This document shows, piece after piece, positions 18,046 through 26,354 of a stretch of DNA of 64,000 bases; the stretch's first letter is position 1; each line of letters starts with the position of its first letter. The translations under genes and the position numbers were made by a program. Under the pieces are notes generated by a model, which was given only the letters and a program-made list of their open reading frames with translations, was not told the DNA's origin and searched no databases. Origin of the DNA: GCA-2718815 sp963578105 (GTDB lineage: Bacteria > Planctomycetota > Planctomycetia > Pirellulales > Pirellulaceae); contig CAUZBP010000014.1 in the NCBI GenBank assembly GCA_963578105.1, positions 16,279 through 80,278 on the forward strand, in the 5' to 3' direction.

Positions 18046-18432
18046 TTATCGTGGCTGGAACAAGTAGTAGTGTGAATAATTCCCAAATCGCGTCGGATGA
18101 CCCGTGGGAAACATGCCATCCGAACCCTGGCTTCGATTAAGTTCCCGACGGGTTCGACTGGCTTGCGCCTGAACTCGATTCAGTTGCATCTGTTGGCGTT
18201 GGGATCTTTGGTCTGCCTCCAATCGAGGCTTCACTCGTGTGAAATAATTCGGCACACCGTAAGAGTCATCCTGGCTGAGCAACTGCAGGTAAGGACTCAC
18301 CGACGGGTTATTGAATACCCGGTCTCTGGCCGTCATGAAATTGCCCATCGAAATCTGAGCGGGTGCAAATTGCGCGGAAACCAATATGATTCCCAACGCT
18401 AAGGGAACTGCTGCCATGGTGGGCCGACTCAT
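18046..18432 (-). CDS. Small secreted hypothetical protein (128 aa)
   Basis: The protein starts with a clear signal peptide (MSRPTMAAVPLALGIILVSAQFAPA, cleaved near APA-Q) and has a Gln/Arg-rich helical middle (ADQRSQRQQMQLNRVQAQASRTRREL) and an aromatic C-terminus (FGNYSHYYLFQ). The ATG at 18432 has AAGGTG at good spacing; an upstream start at 18480 is unlikely. I do not recognise the family. It lies 185 bp downstream of the Wza-like gene on the same strand, which suggests, but does not show, an envelope role tied to polysaccharide export. Confidence 0.75.
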   Translation of the reverse strand: MSRPTMAAVPLALGIILVSAQFAPAQISMGNFMTARDRVFNNPSVSPYLQLLSQDDSYGVPNYFTRVKPRLEADQRSQRQQMQLNRVQAQASRTRRELNRSQGSDGMFPTGHPTRFGNYSHYYLFQPR

Positions 18433-18617
18433 AATATCACCTTTGAGATTAACGTGATGTTTCGAAGTACAGCTACTCAAATTGTAGAAACTCGTATTGG
18501 CCGGGGCAAGTGTTCACTTTGAATATCACCCGATTCTTCTTTTTATCCTGTGGCTGCTGGAGATCAAAGGTAACTTCGCCAGCCCGGTTCGCCACTAAAT
18601 CAGGGTCGCTTGTGCGA

Positions 18618-19817
18618 CTAGAACCGGCTGAAAACACCCTCCGGGAATCGTTGTAAGATCTGGATCGTCTGTCCAGTCAACAGAGTGAATCCTAACATTC
18701 GCTCGAAGGGAGCAATTAGTTTGTTGATGGTGCTATTTAATTTGATGAACCTATCCTCGGCAATGTAAACTCGGTCCCCGGGGAGAATTTGGTAGTTCGT
18801 GGCTGTCGACCCCCCCTTGGTAATGGCAACCCAGTCCACAGGAAGTATCTGTTCACAGGCCACACCGCTCGGTGCAGGGCGCGCGATCCAAATTCTCTTT
18901 TTGTTTGAATTTTGTTGCAGTCCACCAATGTGTGAGAGCGCGTCCAATACGGTTTCGTTGCCCGTGATCGGAAGGCGCACCACGCCATCCCCGTAGCCCG
19001 CTCCCTCCGCGATTACATAGAAGACTTTGCTGTTGTAGGCAAAAACGTCCAAAGAAATTTTTGGATCCTCCAGATGTTGTGAAAGATGGCTTTCAATCGC
19101 CGCCCGCGCCTCTTCTAAAGTCATCGCATTGATATAAATACTTCCGTAGGTACCCAAGTTGACGTACCCATCGGGACCCACCAAGTGCTCACCGGCAATC
19201 TGCTGTTGTCCCGCGACTTGGGCCAGTGACACGGAGACACCCGGGCGAGAAAGCTTGGACGCCAAACTTCGACGGATGTCGGTCGTCGCCTCTTCAATCG
19301 TTTTACCGGCAACATCGACAATGCCATAAGTGGCGCCTAAATTGATACGACCACCTGGCTCGACTTGGAAAAAGTCCGCCAGTGGAAACTCGCTATCAGA
19401 CCCAGGAGCGACAACTTCCAAGATGTCGAACGGCTGAATAACGTAGGGCGCCTTGGGAACCAGACGTAATACGTCAATTAACAGCACGTCAGGTGGCTCA
19501 AGCCGGTACTTGGGCAACGCCATCTTTGCCAGTTCTTTGGGTGGCTCCTTGCGGGACGATGCCAGGCGCAAACTCGGAACATCCACTGGAATTTCCGATG
19601 CGGGTGGAACGCCCGTAATATCGACATCTATTTGTTGGTGCGATGCTTGCTGAACCTGGCTATCCCTTTGTTCACTGTCCGAAATCCCCTCAGCAAAATC
19701 AAACGGAGAGTCATTAATCGTTGATGGTGGTACGAGCTGGCAGCCAGCGACGCAAGCAGTGAACAGAGCAACGACGACCATCCGGTGGTACCGAAGCAAA
19801 CAAGATCGATGGAACAT
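18618..19817 (-). CDS. Polysaccharide export lipoprotein (Wza/SLBB type)
   Basis: An outer-membrane polysaccharide export protein. A lipoprotein signal ends at Cys26 (CVAGC in MVVVALFTACVAGCQL). A poly-export domain follows (YVIQPFDILEVVAPGS...FQVEPGGRINLGATYGIVDVAGKTIEEA), then SLBB-like segments (DGYVNLGTYGSIYINAMTLEEARAAI) and the C-terminal NYQILPGDRVYIAED. The ATG at 19817 has AAGG eight bases upstream. At 399 residues it is a full-length member. It is divergent from the exosortase gene across a 591-bp gap and belongs to the same export block as the Wzz/BY-kinase. Confidence 0.9.
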   Translation of the reverse strand: MFHRSCLLRYHRMVVVALFTACVAGCQLVPPSTINDSPFDFAEGISDSEQRDSQVQQASHQQIDVDITGVPPASEIPVDVPSLRLASSRKEPPKELAKMALPKYRLEPPDVLLIDVLRLVPKAPYVIQPFDILEVVAPGSDSEFPLADFFQVEPGGRINLGATYGIVDVAGKTIEEATTDIRRSLASKLSRPGVSVSLAQVAGQQQIAGEHLVGPDGYVNLGTYGSIYINAMTLEEARAAIESHLSQHLEDPKISLDVFAYNSKVFYVIAEGAGYGDGVVRLPITGNETVLDALSHIGGLQQNSNKKRIWIARPAPSGVACEQILPVDWVAITKGGSTATNYQILPGDRVYIAEDRFIKLNSTINKLIAPFERMLGFTLLTGQTIQILQRFPEGVFSRF

Positions 19818-20408
19818 GGAAAAACCTTTTTGCCGTTAGTTCAAGCCGGTGTGTGTAACCGGCATAGTCGCAATAATCGGCAAAGTTTCTCAGGTTCTTT
19901 GCTAGGAATTCAAAGACCACGCGAAAAAGACTGAACTAGCAGACCGGAAGCCCCAATCAGGCGGAATTCCACGGACTGGATGGCTAACCTGCTAGCCGAG
20001 CAGTCACATGCCTTTCAATCCAGTCAGAACCGAAATGTGTTCTTCCCGGAAAAACCCTTTTGTTTGACAATTTTCTTGCAACTACTTAGAGTGAGTGGAT
20101 CTGGTCAACTGCCAAACCGGATCAATAAAATCCCATTCTCCAGTGTGGCAAATCGGCCTCATGCGTGTCAGTTTGTCCTCTTTTACGGTCTTTTCTCCCC
20201 AGAATGACGATCGGAGTCGGTTGGTCAGAGACGGGCATGGGGAACAAATGGTGGCCTGCTGCCGAAGGATCGGACACTTTCGGATTTCATTAGGAAAAAG
20301 ATCCTTTCAGGCACGTCTTTTGCGATCGTAAACCCGCAATCCAGAACTCCAACGCTCCATGATATCTGGGTTAAACACTTTTCGAATCATTCCACAAAGC
20401 GACTTCTC
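19818..20408. other. Divergent intergenic region with a promoter
   Basis: This 591-bp gap lies between the export lipoprotein (minus) and the exosortase (plus). It carries a good sigma-70-like promoter for the plus strand at 20064-20092. Small frames here lack recognisable content. A leader of about 310 nt would precede the exosortase start. Confidence 0.5.
20064..20092 (+). promoter_or_regulatory. Sigma-70-like promoter
   Basis: A perfect -35 box TTGACA (20064-20069) is separated by 17 bp from TAGAGT (20087-20092), which matches the -10 consensus at four of six bases. It points toward the exosortase gene. Confidence 0.45.
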
Positions 20409-21380
20409 ATGATGCACCAAGATCCGAAACCGCCACGAATCAAGACAGCCGCAAGATCTGAGTCTTCCGTAACCATTCCCGCTGACCAGCGTTCCCCCAT
20501 CATCCTTATTTCCGTAATGACGCTGGTCTTTTGTTTGGTCTACGCGAACTCACTCTATAACAGCGCCCTTACATGGTCGGATCCCCAATATTCGCATGGA
20601 TACTTGGTACCCGTTTTTGCCCTGGTCCTACTGTGGATGAGGCGCAAGCCATTTGAATCCCCTGCGAACTGGGAGCGATGGGTAGGTGTTGGCCTGATCA
20701 CTTTTGGAATTGTGACACGTGCCATCTGTTCTCACTACGTCATCATGACGGTTGACAATGTGAGCCTCATACCGTGCCTGCTGGGCATCTTCACCATGGT
20801 GGGTGGTCTACGTTGCTTGAAATGGGCGAGTCCTCCCATTGGTTTTCTGATCTTCATGTTTCCCCTGCCGGATCTCATCGTCGATTCGATATTGCGTCCG
20901 CTTCAGACTCTGGCCACGAGAGCCAGTACCTTTCTGCTACAGACAATGGGTGTTGAAGCGTATCGCGTCGGTAACGTGATCAAATTGGACCAGACGGATA
21001 TGGGAATCATCGATCAATGTAGCGGACTTCGGATGCTCACGATTTTCATCGCCATGTCTGCAGCCATCGCAATGATTATGACTCATCGACCGAACTGGGA
21101 ACGACTGATGTTGCTCGTCAGCGCCATCCCGATTGCCCTTATCGCCAACGTACTTCGCATCACCGCCATGGGCTTGGGTTACCACCTGAATTTTGAACAG
21201 GAATTTGTAGACACCTTTTTGCACGAGTGGGCAGGGTTGTTCATGATGCCCATCGCACTGGGATTATTATTTCTGGAAATGCAAATCCTCGCCAAGCTTG
21301 TCATTGAAACATCGTCAACCCCTGCTCCCGTACGAATCCCCTCGTCTCAGCAAACTACTGGCTCGTCCAAACGACGTTAG
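20409..21380 (+). CDS. Exosortase (archaeosortase/exosortase family)
   Basis: An integral membrane transpeptidase that recognises PEP-CTERM-like sorting signals. About eight hydrophobic helices are visible. The family catalytic residues are present: Cys204 in DQCSGLRML, Arg250 in NVLRITAMG and His272 in LHEWAGLF. GYLVPVFALVLLWMRRK is the usual N-terminal block. At 323 residues it lacks the fused EpsI domain found in some exosortases; a separate EpsI gene lies downstream at 23953. The linked genes are the Wza-like protein and the Wzz/BY-kinase, the usual exopolysaccharide context. I saw no PEP-CTERM protein in the window. Confidence 0.92.
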   Translation: MMHQDPKPPRIKTAARSESSVTIPADQRSPIILISVMTLVFCLVYANSLYNSALTWSDPQYSHGYLVPVFALVLLWMRRKPFESPANWERWVGVGLITFGIVTRAICSHYVIMTVDNVSLIPCLLGIFTMVGGLRCLKWASPPIGFLIFMFPLPDLIVDSILRPLQTLATRASTFLLQTMGVEAYRVGNVIKLDQTDMGIIDQCSGLRMLTIFIAMSAAIAMIMTHRPNWERLMLLVSAIPIALIANVLRITAMGLGYHLNFEQEFVDTFLHEWAGLFMMPIALGLLFLEMQILAKLVIETSSTPAPVRIPSSQQTTGSSKRR

Positions 21381-21627
21381 TGCCGCGGGGAATAGCTTTT
21401 CGGCGTCGGACGGAATCGCACCCTGATTTACCACGGTGACCAACAATCATCAAAAAACGGCTACTTTACCGGCTGGACACGAACCAAAGACCACACTGAC
21501 TCGTATAACGGCTGCTCGAGCCAGATCATAGAAAAAACAGCCGCTTCATAGTGCATTTCAATCAATAAGCAGTGGTGTGCATTTCACACCACCCTCGATT
21601 TGACATCCCTTAGGAGATCTAACGCCA

Positions 21628-23889
21628 ATGTCAATTAACGACCCCAATTCCGGTTCGCACGCGAACTTGCCGATGGTGACAGAAACTTCCAGAGGCTCCT
21701 TGGCGGCACTTCCCGCAGTCGGTATGCCCTGGTCTGAAGCACCTGCGCCTGAAGAAGGTCTCAATCTGGGACGTTTCTTGCATTCTCTGAGGCGGCATTG
21801 GCTGTTGTCGTTGATTACGGGTTTCTTCGTTGCTGCCTGCCTGAGCGTTGTCTTGCACCTGGTGATTCCCTTGAACTATGACGCCCAGGCACTCATTCGT
21901 GTTCGGCGTGAAAACAAGGAAATCTTCTCGCGTTCACAAACGCGTTACGACGACCTCCGCGACTACGAAACGTTCAAGAAAACACAAGCGGCATTAATTA
22001 AGAGTACTTTTGTGGTCCAATCTGCTTTACGGAAGGAAGAAATCGGGCAGCTTCCCATGGTGAAAGCAGAAGAAGATCCGGCATCATGGCTTGCCGATGA
22101 GTTGAGAGTTTCCAACCCGGAAGATTCCGAAATTTTGAGTGTCAGCTTGAGGGGTGAAAACCGGGAGGAAATTAGAAAACTTGTGAACGCAGTCGTCGAA
22201 TCGTACGTGGAAGAGATCGTGCAGGCTGAACGGGACAATGATTTGGAACGACTCCGAATCCTGAAGAACAGCTACCGTTCAAATGTAACTGACGTCAAGG
22301 AACTTCAGGAAACTATTTCCACACTGTCGAAGGAGGTCGGTTCTCTGTCATCCGAAAGTGTGGAAGTAGTCCACCAGATTCAGATGGACCAGCTGATGCG
22401 TACAAAGAGCCGGCGGGACAAGGTGCTATTCGAATTACAAGACGTTAAAACCAACCTGGTGGTTTTACAACAACGCCGTGACCAAGGTAGCTACACGCCC
22501 AGCGAACACGAAATCGAAGACGCTATGGAAATGGATCCCTTTTACGCGGAGGCGAAAAGCCGTCTGTTGTCGCTAAAGAACGAGCACCGTTCTCAAAACG
22601 CTAGAGGCAACGTCGCTGCCTTGCGTCAGCTTCAGCCGGCAATGCAACAGGCCTATTCAGAAGTAGAACAGTTGAAGTCTGAACTGTATGAGCGAGTCGT
22701 TGACAGGATTCGACGAATGTCCAATCGCGATCCAGGCACGGAGAAGGACCTGATTAGCATGCTGGAAACGGAGCGAATCCTGCTGACCCAACAATTTCAG
22801 GCAATCCACGAACAGCATGTAAAACAAGAACAAGACATCGGAGATTCGATCGGATTCAGTGCCGACCTGGAAATGCGCAAAGCCGAACTGCAAAACGTAA
22901 CGCACATGATGGAAATAACAAGAACAGAAATGGATTCATTGGACCTGGAACTAAAAAAACGGGCCCGGATTAGTGTGATCCAAGAAGCAATCGTGCCAGA
23001 GGTAAGTGACTGGGTTTTCAAATACGGTATCATCTTCGTCTTGTTTACAACCGCGCTGGGAAGCACGGTGTTTGGTATCGCCTATTGGGATTACCAGACA
23101 ATGAAGGTCAATAATTCCAGTGACGTGCCGGGCCGCACGAATGTCCGTGTCGTGGGTTCTTTGCCCGCTCTAGACCGACGTGGCCGTTCGATGTTTTCCT
23201 GGGGTGGTCTTAGCGGTAGTTCACTGGAAGCTGTCCTGACCGAATCTATCGACAGTATCCGCACAGCAATTCTTTGCGGCAATGGCGATCACCCATTGCA
23301 CGTCGTGATGGTGACCAGTGCGATTGCCCAAGAAGGTAAAACCACTCTGGCAGGACAACTGGCAATCAGTCTGGCACGGTCAGGACGTCGCACCTTGCTG
23401 ATCGATGCCGACGTCCATAATCCTCAACAGCACCATGTGTTCAGCCTTCCTTTTGGACGTGGTTTCTGCGAACTATTGCGAGGTGAATCAACGTTGGACC
23501 AAGTCGTTCAACACGTTTCGGTCGAAGGCCTTTCCATGATCACGGCCGGATACTGCAACCAGGCCAGTCTGCGAGCCTTGACCACCGAGTCGGTACAAAA
23601 CGTTTTCTCGCAGTTACGGTCTGAATTTGACTTCATCGTTGTCGACTCCGGACCGGTACTGGTAGGTGCTGATCCCTTACTGCTCGGTCAACACGCCGAT
23701 ACCACTTTGCTTTCACTGTGCCGGGATATCAGCCGAATTCCAAAAATCAACGAGGCCTATGACCGGTTGCAAGCAGTCGGCGTCAACATCATGGGTGCCG
23801 TTCTCAACGGTGTCGCAGTCGAAGTGCGACGCAGTAAAGTTGAACTCGTCTACGATGAGGACGCGGATTCAGAAAACAGGGCTGTGTAA
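21628..23889 (+). CDS. Chain-length determinant/BY-kinase fusion (Wzz-Wzc type)
   Basis: A polysaccharide co-polymerase with an N-terminal Wzz domain, one transmembrane segment near residue 50 and another near 460-480, a long coiled-coil periplasmic part between them, and a C-terminal tyrosine kinase-like domain. The kinase Walker A is in SAIAQEGKTTLAGQL (about residue 566), Walker A' is LLIDADVHNPQQH, and Walker B is FIVVDSGP. AGGAGAT lies 9 bases before the ATG. The protein ends VELVYDEDADSENRAV with a single Tyr instead of the usual Tyr cluster. It lies between exosortase and EpsI and probably sets chain length and couples polymerisation to export. Confidence 0.9.
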   Translation: MSINDPNSGSHANLPMVTETSRGSLAALPAVGMPWSEAPAPEEGLNLGRFLHSLRRHWLLSLITGFFVAACLSVVLHLVIPLNYDAQALIRVRRENKEIFSRSQTRYDDLRDYETFKKTQAALIKSTFVVQSALRKEEIGQLPMVKAEEDPASWLADELRVSNPEDSEILSVSLRGENREEIRKLVNAVVESYVEEIVQAERDNDLERLRILKNSYRSNVTDVKELQETISTLSKEVGSLSSESVEVVHQIQMDQLMRTKSRRDKVLFELQDVKTNLVVLQQRRDQGSYTPSEHEIEDAMEMDPFYAEAKSRLLSLKNEHRSQNARGNVAALRQLQPAMQQAYSEVEQLKSELYERVVDRIRRMSNRDPGTEKDLISMLETERILLTQQFQAIHEQHVKQEQDIGDSIGFSADLEMRKAELQNVTHMMEITRTEMDSLDLELKKRARISVIQEAIVPEVSDWVFKYGIIFVLFTTALGSTVFGIAYWDYQTMKVNNSSDVPGRTNVRVVGSLPALDRRGRSMFSWGGLSGSSLEAVLTESIDSIRTAILCGNGDHPLHVVMVTSAIAQEGKTTLAGQLAISLARSGRRTLLIDADVHNPQQHHVFSLPFGRGFCELLRGESTLDQVVQHVSVEGLSMITAGYCNQASLRALTTESVQNVFSQLRSEFDFIVVDSGPVLVGADPLLLGQHADTTLLSLCRDISRIPKINEAYDRLQAVGVNIMGAVLNGVAVEVRRSKVELVYDEDADSENRAV

Positions 23890-23952
23890 AGAAACTACGT
23901 TCAATGACTTTCCTGTCCGATACATAACCTCTACATATAAAGAAGAATTACT

Positions 23953-24648
23953 ATGGTGAAACAGTATGCAATTCCTCTCACCGTGGTTTTGGTCATCGTC
24001 GCGATAGGTACCTGGAAACAGGGTGTCTATACGGACCGATTCACTTGGATCGAGCAGGACACGGAACAACTGGATAACTTTACGAAGCGACTGGAACATG
24101 TACCCCTGGAATTCGGTGACTGGGTAGGTGAAATCAAAGCTTATAACGAGGATCAGTTCATACGCTCTAAATGTAACGGCTGTTTTTCCAGTATGTACGA
24201 GAACAAACGTACCGGGGATGCCGTGACGGTGTACCTGGTTTCAGGCACTGCACGTAACACGACAATTCACACTCCGGACTGGTGCTATCGCGGAGCCGGT
24301 TATGACATGCAGGCGAAACCGAATTCCTATAAGATCGCCAGTGAAGACATGTCATCCGAGTTTGCAACCACCACCTTTAGCCGCGAAACTGCATTCGAAC
24401 AACAACATCTGCGCATATTCTGGACTTTTACTGAAAACGGCACGTGGGAAGGACCAGTACGGGCGAAAATTCATTTTGCGGGCAAGTCGGCCCTGTTCAA
24501 AATGTACTTAATCAGCCCCATCCTAAAGCGCGACGATAGTGTCGAAGCATCTCCCGCGAAGAAATTCGCGGAAGATTTCATGCCCATACTCACCAGAGTC
24601 CTGTTCCCTCCGGCCGAAAATGAAGCAGAAACCTCAACGCCTTCCTAG
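23953..24648 (+). CDS. epsI: EpsI family protein (exosortase-associated, DUF3485)
   Basis: A periplasmic protein of the EpsI type, anchored by one N-terminal membrane helix (residues 5-21). It carries the family signature HTPDWCYRGAGY with His106 and Cys111. The protein is 231 residues and is separate from the exosortase, whereas some exosortases carry this domain at their C-terminus. It follows the BY-kinase by 63 bp in the same direction and is probably in one operon with it. The biochemical role of EpsI proteins is not settled; a function with exosortase in polysaccharide export is the usual proposal. Confidence 0.88.
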   Translation: MVKQYAIPLTVVLVIVAIGTWKQGVYTDRFTWIEQDTEQLDNFTKRLEHVPLEFGDWVGEIKAYNEDQFIRSKCNGCFSSMYENKRTGDAVTVYLVSGTARNTTIHTPDWCYRGAGYDMQAKPNSYKIASEDMSSEFATTTFSRETAFEQQHLRIFWTFTENGTWEGPVRAKIHFAGKSALFKMYLISPILKRDDSVEASPAKKFAEDFMPILTRVLFPPAENEAETSTPS

Positions 24649-25174
24649 GCGCGCTCACAAAATTTGCAGTTCACCCGGCTAGAGCGACTCACCAAAACAG
24701 GGCGGTAGGTCTCACCACGCGATTCTGGCGGTTGCTGTCAGGAGAAAGACTCCCAGGCTTCTTCAGCACGGTGTTTCCAACATCCCCAAACCAAAAAAGA
24801 GGCTGAAACAAACCCTTTTTTGAGTCAAAAGGCAAGGCTGCAGTCAGGACTCCTTCTTCACTGCAAACCAATGGCTGTGAAATCGCTTGGAAATCTTGTT
24901 CGTGGATCGCCTGCTGCAAGCACCAGCCATGGGGAATTCGACGTCGATGTCGCACACGGGCAAGGTAAGAGAAACTGTCACTGATCAGGTGTACAAATCG
25001 GCCAGATGCCCTTCCAGCAACCCCCAGACACGCCACCCGGGACCGAAAGGCCAAATCACGCATTCTCTGAGTTCGCGCTCCAAAATATAATATTCACCTT
25101 TGGTTAATCTGGCGCACCCAGTCCTGCGGAATGGCTTGTCCGTTCCCCACAAACATCTGACAATTGATATTATT
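24649..25174. other. Intergenic region, no supported gene
   Basis: A minus-strand frame at 24689-25063 (124 aa) has mixed composition and no recognised domain. If it is real it would be an orphan; I left it out of the gene list. No terminator or promoter stands out. Confidence 0.4.
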
Positions 25175-26236
25175 ATGACATCGGATCACAGTTTCTTTCC
25201 TGTGAAAATTCACTTTGTGGGGGTCCAGCGTGATCAGCCTTCTATTCCCTTGTATCTGGCTGTTCAGGGCAACCAAGAGCAACTGGCGGCAATCGACCAG
25301 ACCGGCACGGATCTCGGTCGCTTTGAACGGCTTCGGAAAAACTTGGCGGACTATTTTATTTCCGTAAGTTCTGAGGAAGCTGACTTGTTTGTCTATCCAC
25401 ATCCCTACAGTGACGGACCCCAAACTCGCAACGCTGGAAAACTGGCAAAACGCCGTGGGCTTCCTTGCTTATTTTTTCGTGGTTCCGATAGTGTCACTCC
25501 CGAATTTCCTGATTGGGGCGTTGTCTATCGCACTTCGATTTCAGAGTCTCGGGTGACTCCAAAAGAACGCGCGATGCCGGCGTTTAGCGACGATTTTTTG
25601 CGAGAAAGGAAGGGCAATGTCCTTCTCCGGAAAAAGGGAGACGTTCCCTCGATTGGATTTTGTGGGTTTGTGGGAACGCCAGCGTACCGAATCCTGTATC
25701 GTTTACAGGGCCGTCATCAAAAAGCACGTGGTCTAAAAATTCGCAACGCTGTTCTGCGACTGCTGGAACGGGCATCTGTTGGAAAAACCCGCTTCATTCG
25801 TCGTTCTCAATTCTGGGGTGGCGCGTTATCCCGCTTCAAGACTGCTTCTCAGGCCGCAGCGACCGTCCGACAAGAGTACCTCGATAGCCTTTTTGAAAAC
25901 GACTATATTGTATGTGTTCGAGGTGCGGGAAATTTTTCTTTTCGATTTTACGAGACGCTGGCAGTTGGCAGGATTCCACTTTTCATCAATACTGATTGCC
26001 TTTTACCCTTTGCCGATGAAATCGACTGGCGTAAACACTGTGTCTGGATAGAAGAAGACGAGTTGGACCAGATTGGGAAAAAACTCCACGAATTCCATCG
26101 GAATATTTCTGAAGAAGACTTCAAGAATATGCAATTGAAAAATCGACAACTATGGGAACAATATCTCCGTCCGCTCGAGTGTTACCAAAATATATGTCGT
26201 CGTGAAATGCGAGGCTTTCCACAAATCAACTCCTGA
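25175..26236 (+). CDS. Exostosin-like glycosyltransferase (GT47-type) domain protein
   Basis: A cytosolic glycosyltransferase-like protein. The C-terminal half has the pattern FCGFVGTP...YIVCVRGAGNFSFRFYETLAVGRIPLFINTDCLLPF, which matches exostosin/GT47 proteins and their bacterial relatives, including the conserved arginine and ETL(A)xGxIP motif. The protein has no signal peptide and ends in QINS. The start is unclear: the ATG at 25175 has no obvious ribosome binding site, and 25100 is an in-frame alternative. The donor is unknown. It is followed by the TIGR03790 gene on the same strand. Confidence 0.72.
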   Translation: MTSDHSFFPVKIHFVGVQRDQPSIPLYLAVQGNQEQLAAIDQTGTDLGRFERLRKNLADYFISVSSEEADLFVYPHPYSDGPQTRNAGKLAKRRGLPCLFFRGSDSVTPEFPDWGVVYRTSISESRVTPKERAMPAFSDDFLRERKGNVLLRKKGDVPSIGFCGFVGTPAYRILYRLQGRHQKARGLKIRNAVLRLLERASVGKTRFIRRSQFWGGALSRFKTASQAAATVRQEYLDSLFENDYIVCVRGAGNFSFRFYETLAVGRIPLFINTDCLLPFADEIDWRKHCVWIEEDELDQIGKKLHEFHRNISEEDFKNMQLKNRQLWEQYLRPLECYQNICRREMRGFPQINS

Positions 26237-26354
26237 AACAGAAGTGACGTTCACCCGTTCCCCCCTCCCGGTTTTCCTGCACAAATTGGCAGTCGTTTCA
26301 GTTATGGAGAAAAACAAGGGAACTGTTTTTCGCGACCTCACCAGGAAGAAGAAG

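Noticed and set aside
24689..25063. Minus-strand frame of 124 codons between epsI and the exostosin-like gene
   Set aside because: Composition and content are unremarkable, no signal or domain, and no ribosome binding site was obvious.
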